Origin: Spirochaeta_B sp964398645
Lineage (GTDB): Bacteria > Spirochaetota > Spirochaetia > DSM-27196 > DSM-8902
Direction: 5' to 3'
DNA: 5,977 bases
Assembly (NCBI GenBank): GCA_964398645.1
Contig: CAYNNU010000140.1
Span: forward strand, 1 to 5,977
The translations under genes were made by a program, and so were the position numbers. Below, in pieces: positions 5,840-5,977 of this stretch (position 1 is the stretch's first letter; each line of letters starts with the position of its first letter). The notes below the pieces were generated by a model that made no database searches, was not told the origin of the DNA, and worked only from the letters and a program-made list of their open reading frames with translations.

Positions 5840-5977
5840 CCCCCGCCCCGATCCTGCCGAAACCACAAACTCTCAAGCACCTGAACAGCATTCATATTTA
5901 ACACATCTATGCTGTTCACCGCTGCATTTATATCTGAAAGCACCCGCGTATAACGAACCGTATCAACAATGCAAGGT
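5836..5977 (-). CDS. Unrecognised protein, C-terminal 46 residues (cut by window edge)
   Basis: An open frame enters from the right edge on the minus strand and ends at the TGA at 5838-5836, which overlaps the kinase ATG. The visible peptide is amphipathic and probably helical: DTVRYTRVLSDINAAVNS, then NAVQVLESLWFRQD, ending in a Gly-Gly-Gly tail encoded by a G-rich run. It has no membrane segment, cysteine pair or motif I recognise. The exact ATGA coupling argues that it is a real gene, first of at least three in an operon with the kinase and regulator. It could be a partner of that system or an unrelated housekeeping gene; the sequence does not decide. Confidence 0.6.
   Translation of the reverse strand, partial: PCIVDTVRYTRVLSDINAAVNSIDVLNMNAVQVLESLWFRQDRGGG

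Noticed and set aside
5840..5849. G-rich run before the kinase ATG as a possible G-quadruplex.
   Set aside because: Only two G runs (GGGG and GGGGG) are adjacent; four runs are needed for an intramolecular quadruplex.

Overview
The window comes from a bacterial chromosome. It holds four complete genes, two genes cut by the window edges, and two short intergenic regions. Coding is dense, with stop/start overlaps (ATGA) and good Shine-Dalgarno sites. The lineage cannot be proved from the sequence. A soluble PAS histidine kinase directly followed by an NtrC-type sigma-54 activator is the arrangement of Hk2/Rrp2 in Borrelia. Together with a small P-II-like protein start at the left edge, this makes a free-living spirochaete my best guess, held with moderate to low confidence.

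Left part (1-918). The minus strand carries the first 30 codons of a small P-II-like protein, running off the left edge. Next comes a clear rho-independent terminator (179-212) that ends a membrane-anchored DUF302 protein (223-699, minus). A 219-base intergenic region separates this gene from the divergently transcribed asd. It holds a candidate promoter for each direction and a GTTGTA/TACAAC dyad lying between them.

Middle (919-3335, plus). asd and lysC form a two-gene operon with a one-base overlap (TGATG). LysC phosphorylates aspartate and Asd reduces the aspartyl phosphate to aspartate semialdehyde. These are the two steps that open the lysine/diaminopimelate, threonine and methionine branches. 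Asd is of the archaeal/fungal type. LysC resembles the lysine-inhibited aspartokinase III class, and most of its lysine pocket is conserved. The asd promoter sits so close to the start codon that there is no room for a lysine riboswitch or attenuator, so feedback is probably at the enzyme level.

Right part (3314-5977, minus). An operon enters from the right edge: the C-terminus of an unrecognised protein, then a cytosolic PAS histidine kinase overlapping it by ATGA, then a sigma-54-dependent response regulator 3 bases further on. All key catalytic motifs of kinase and regulator are intact. The regulator gene and lysC converge and overlap tail to tail by 22 bases, with no convincing terminator between them.

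I see no mobile elements, CRISPR arrays, tRNA or rRNA genes, and no clearly new system. The points most worth a second look are the overlapping convergent gene ends, the dyad in the divergent promoter region, the Hk2/Rrp2-like pair with its unknown upstream partner, and the membrane-anchored two-cysteine DUF302 protein.
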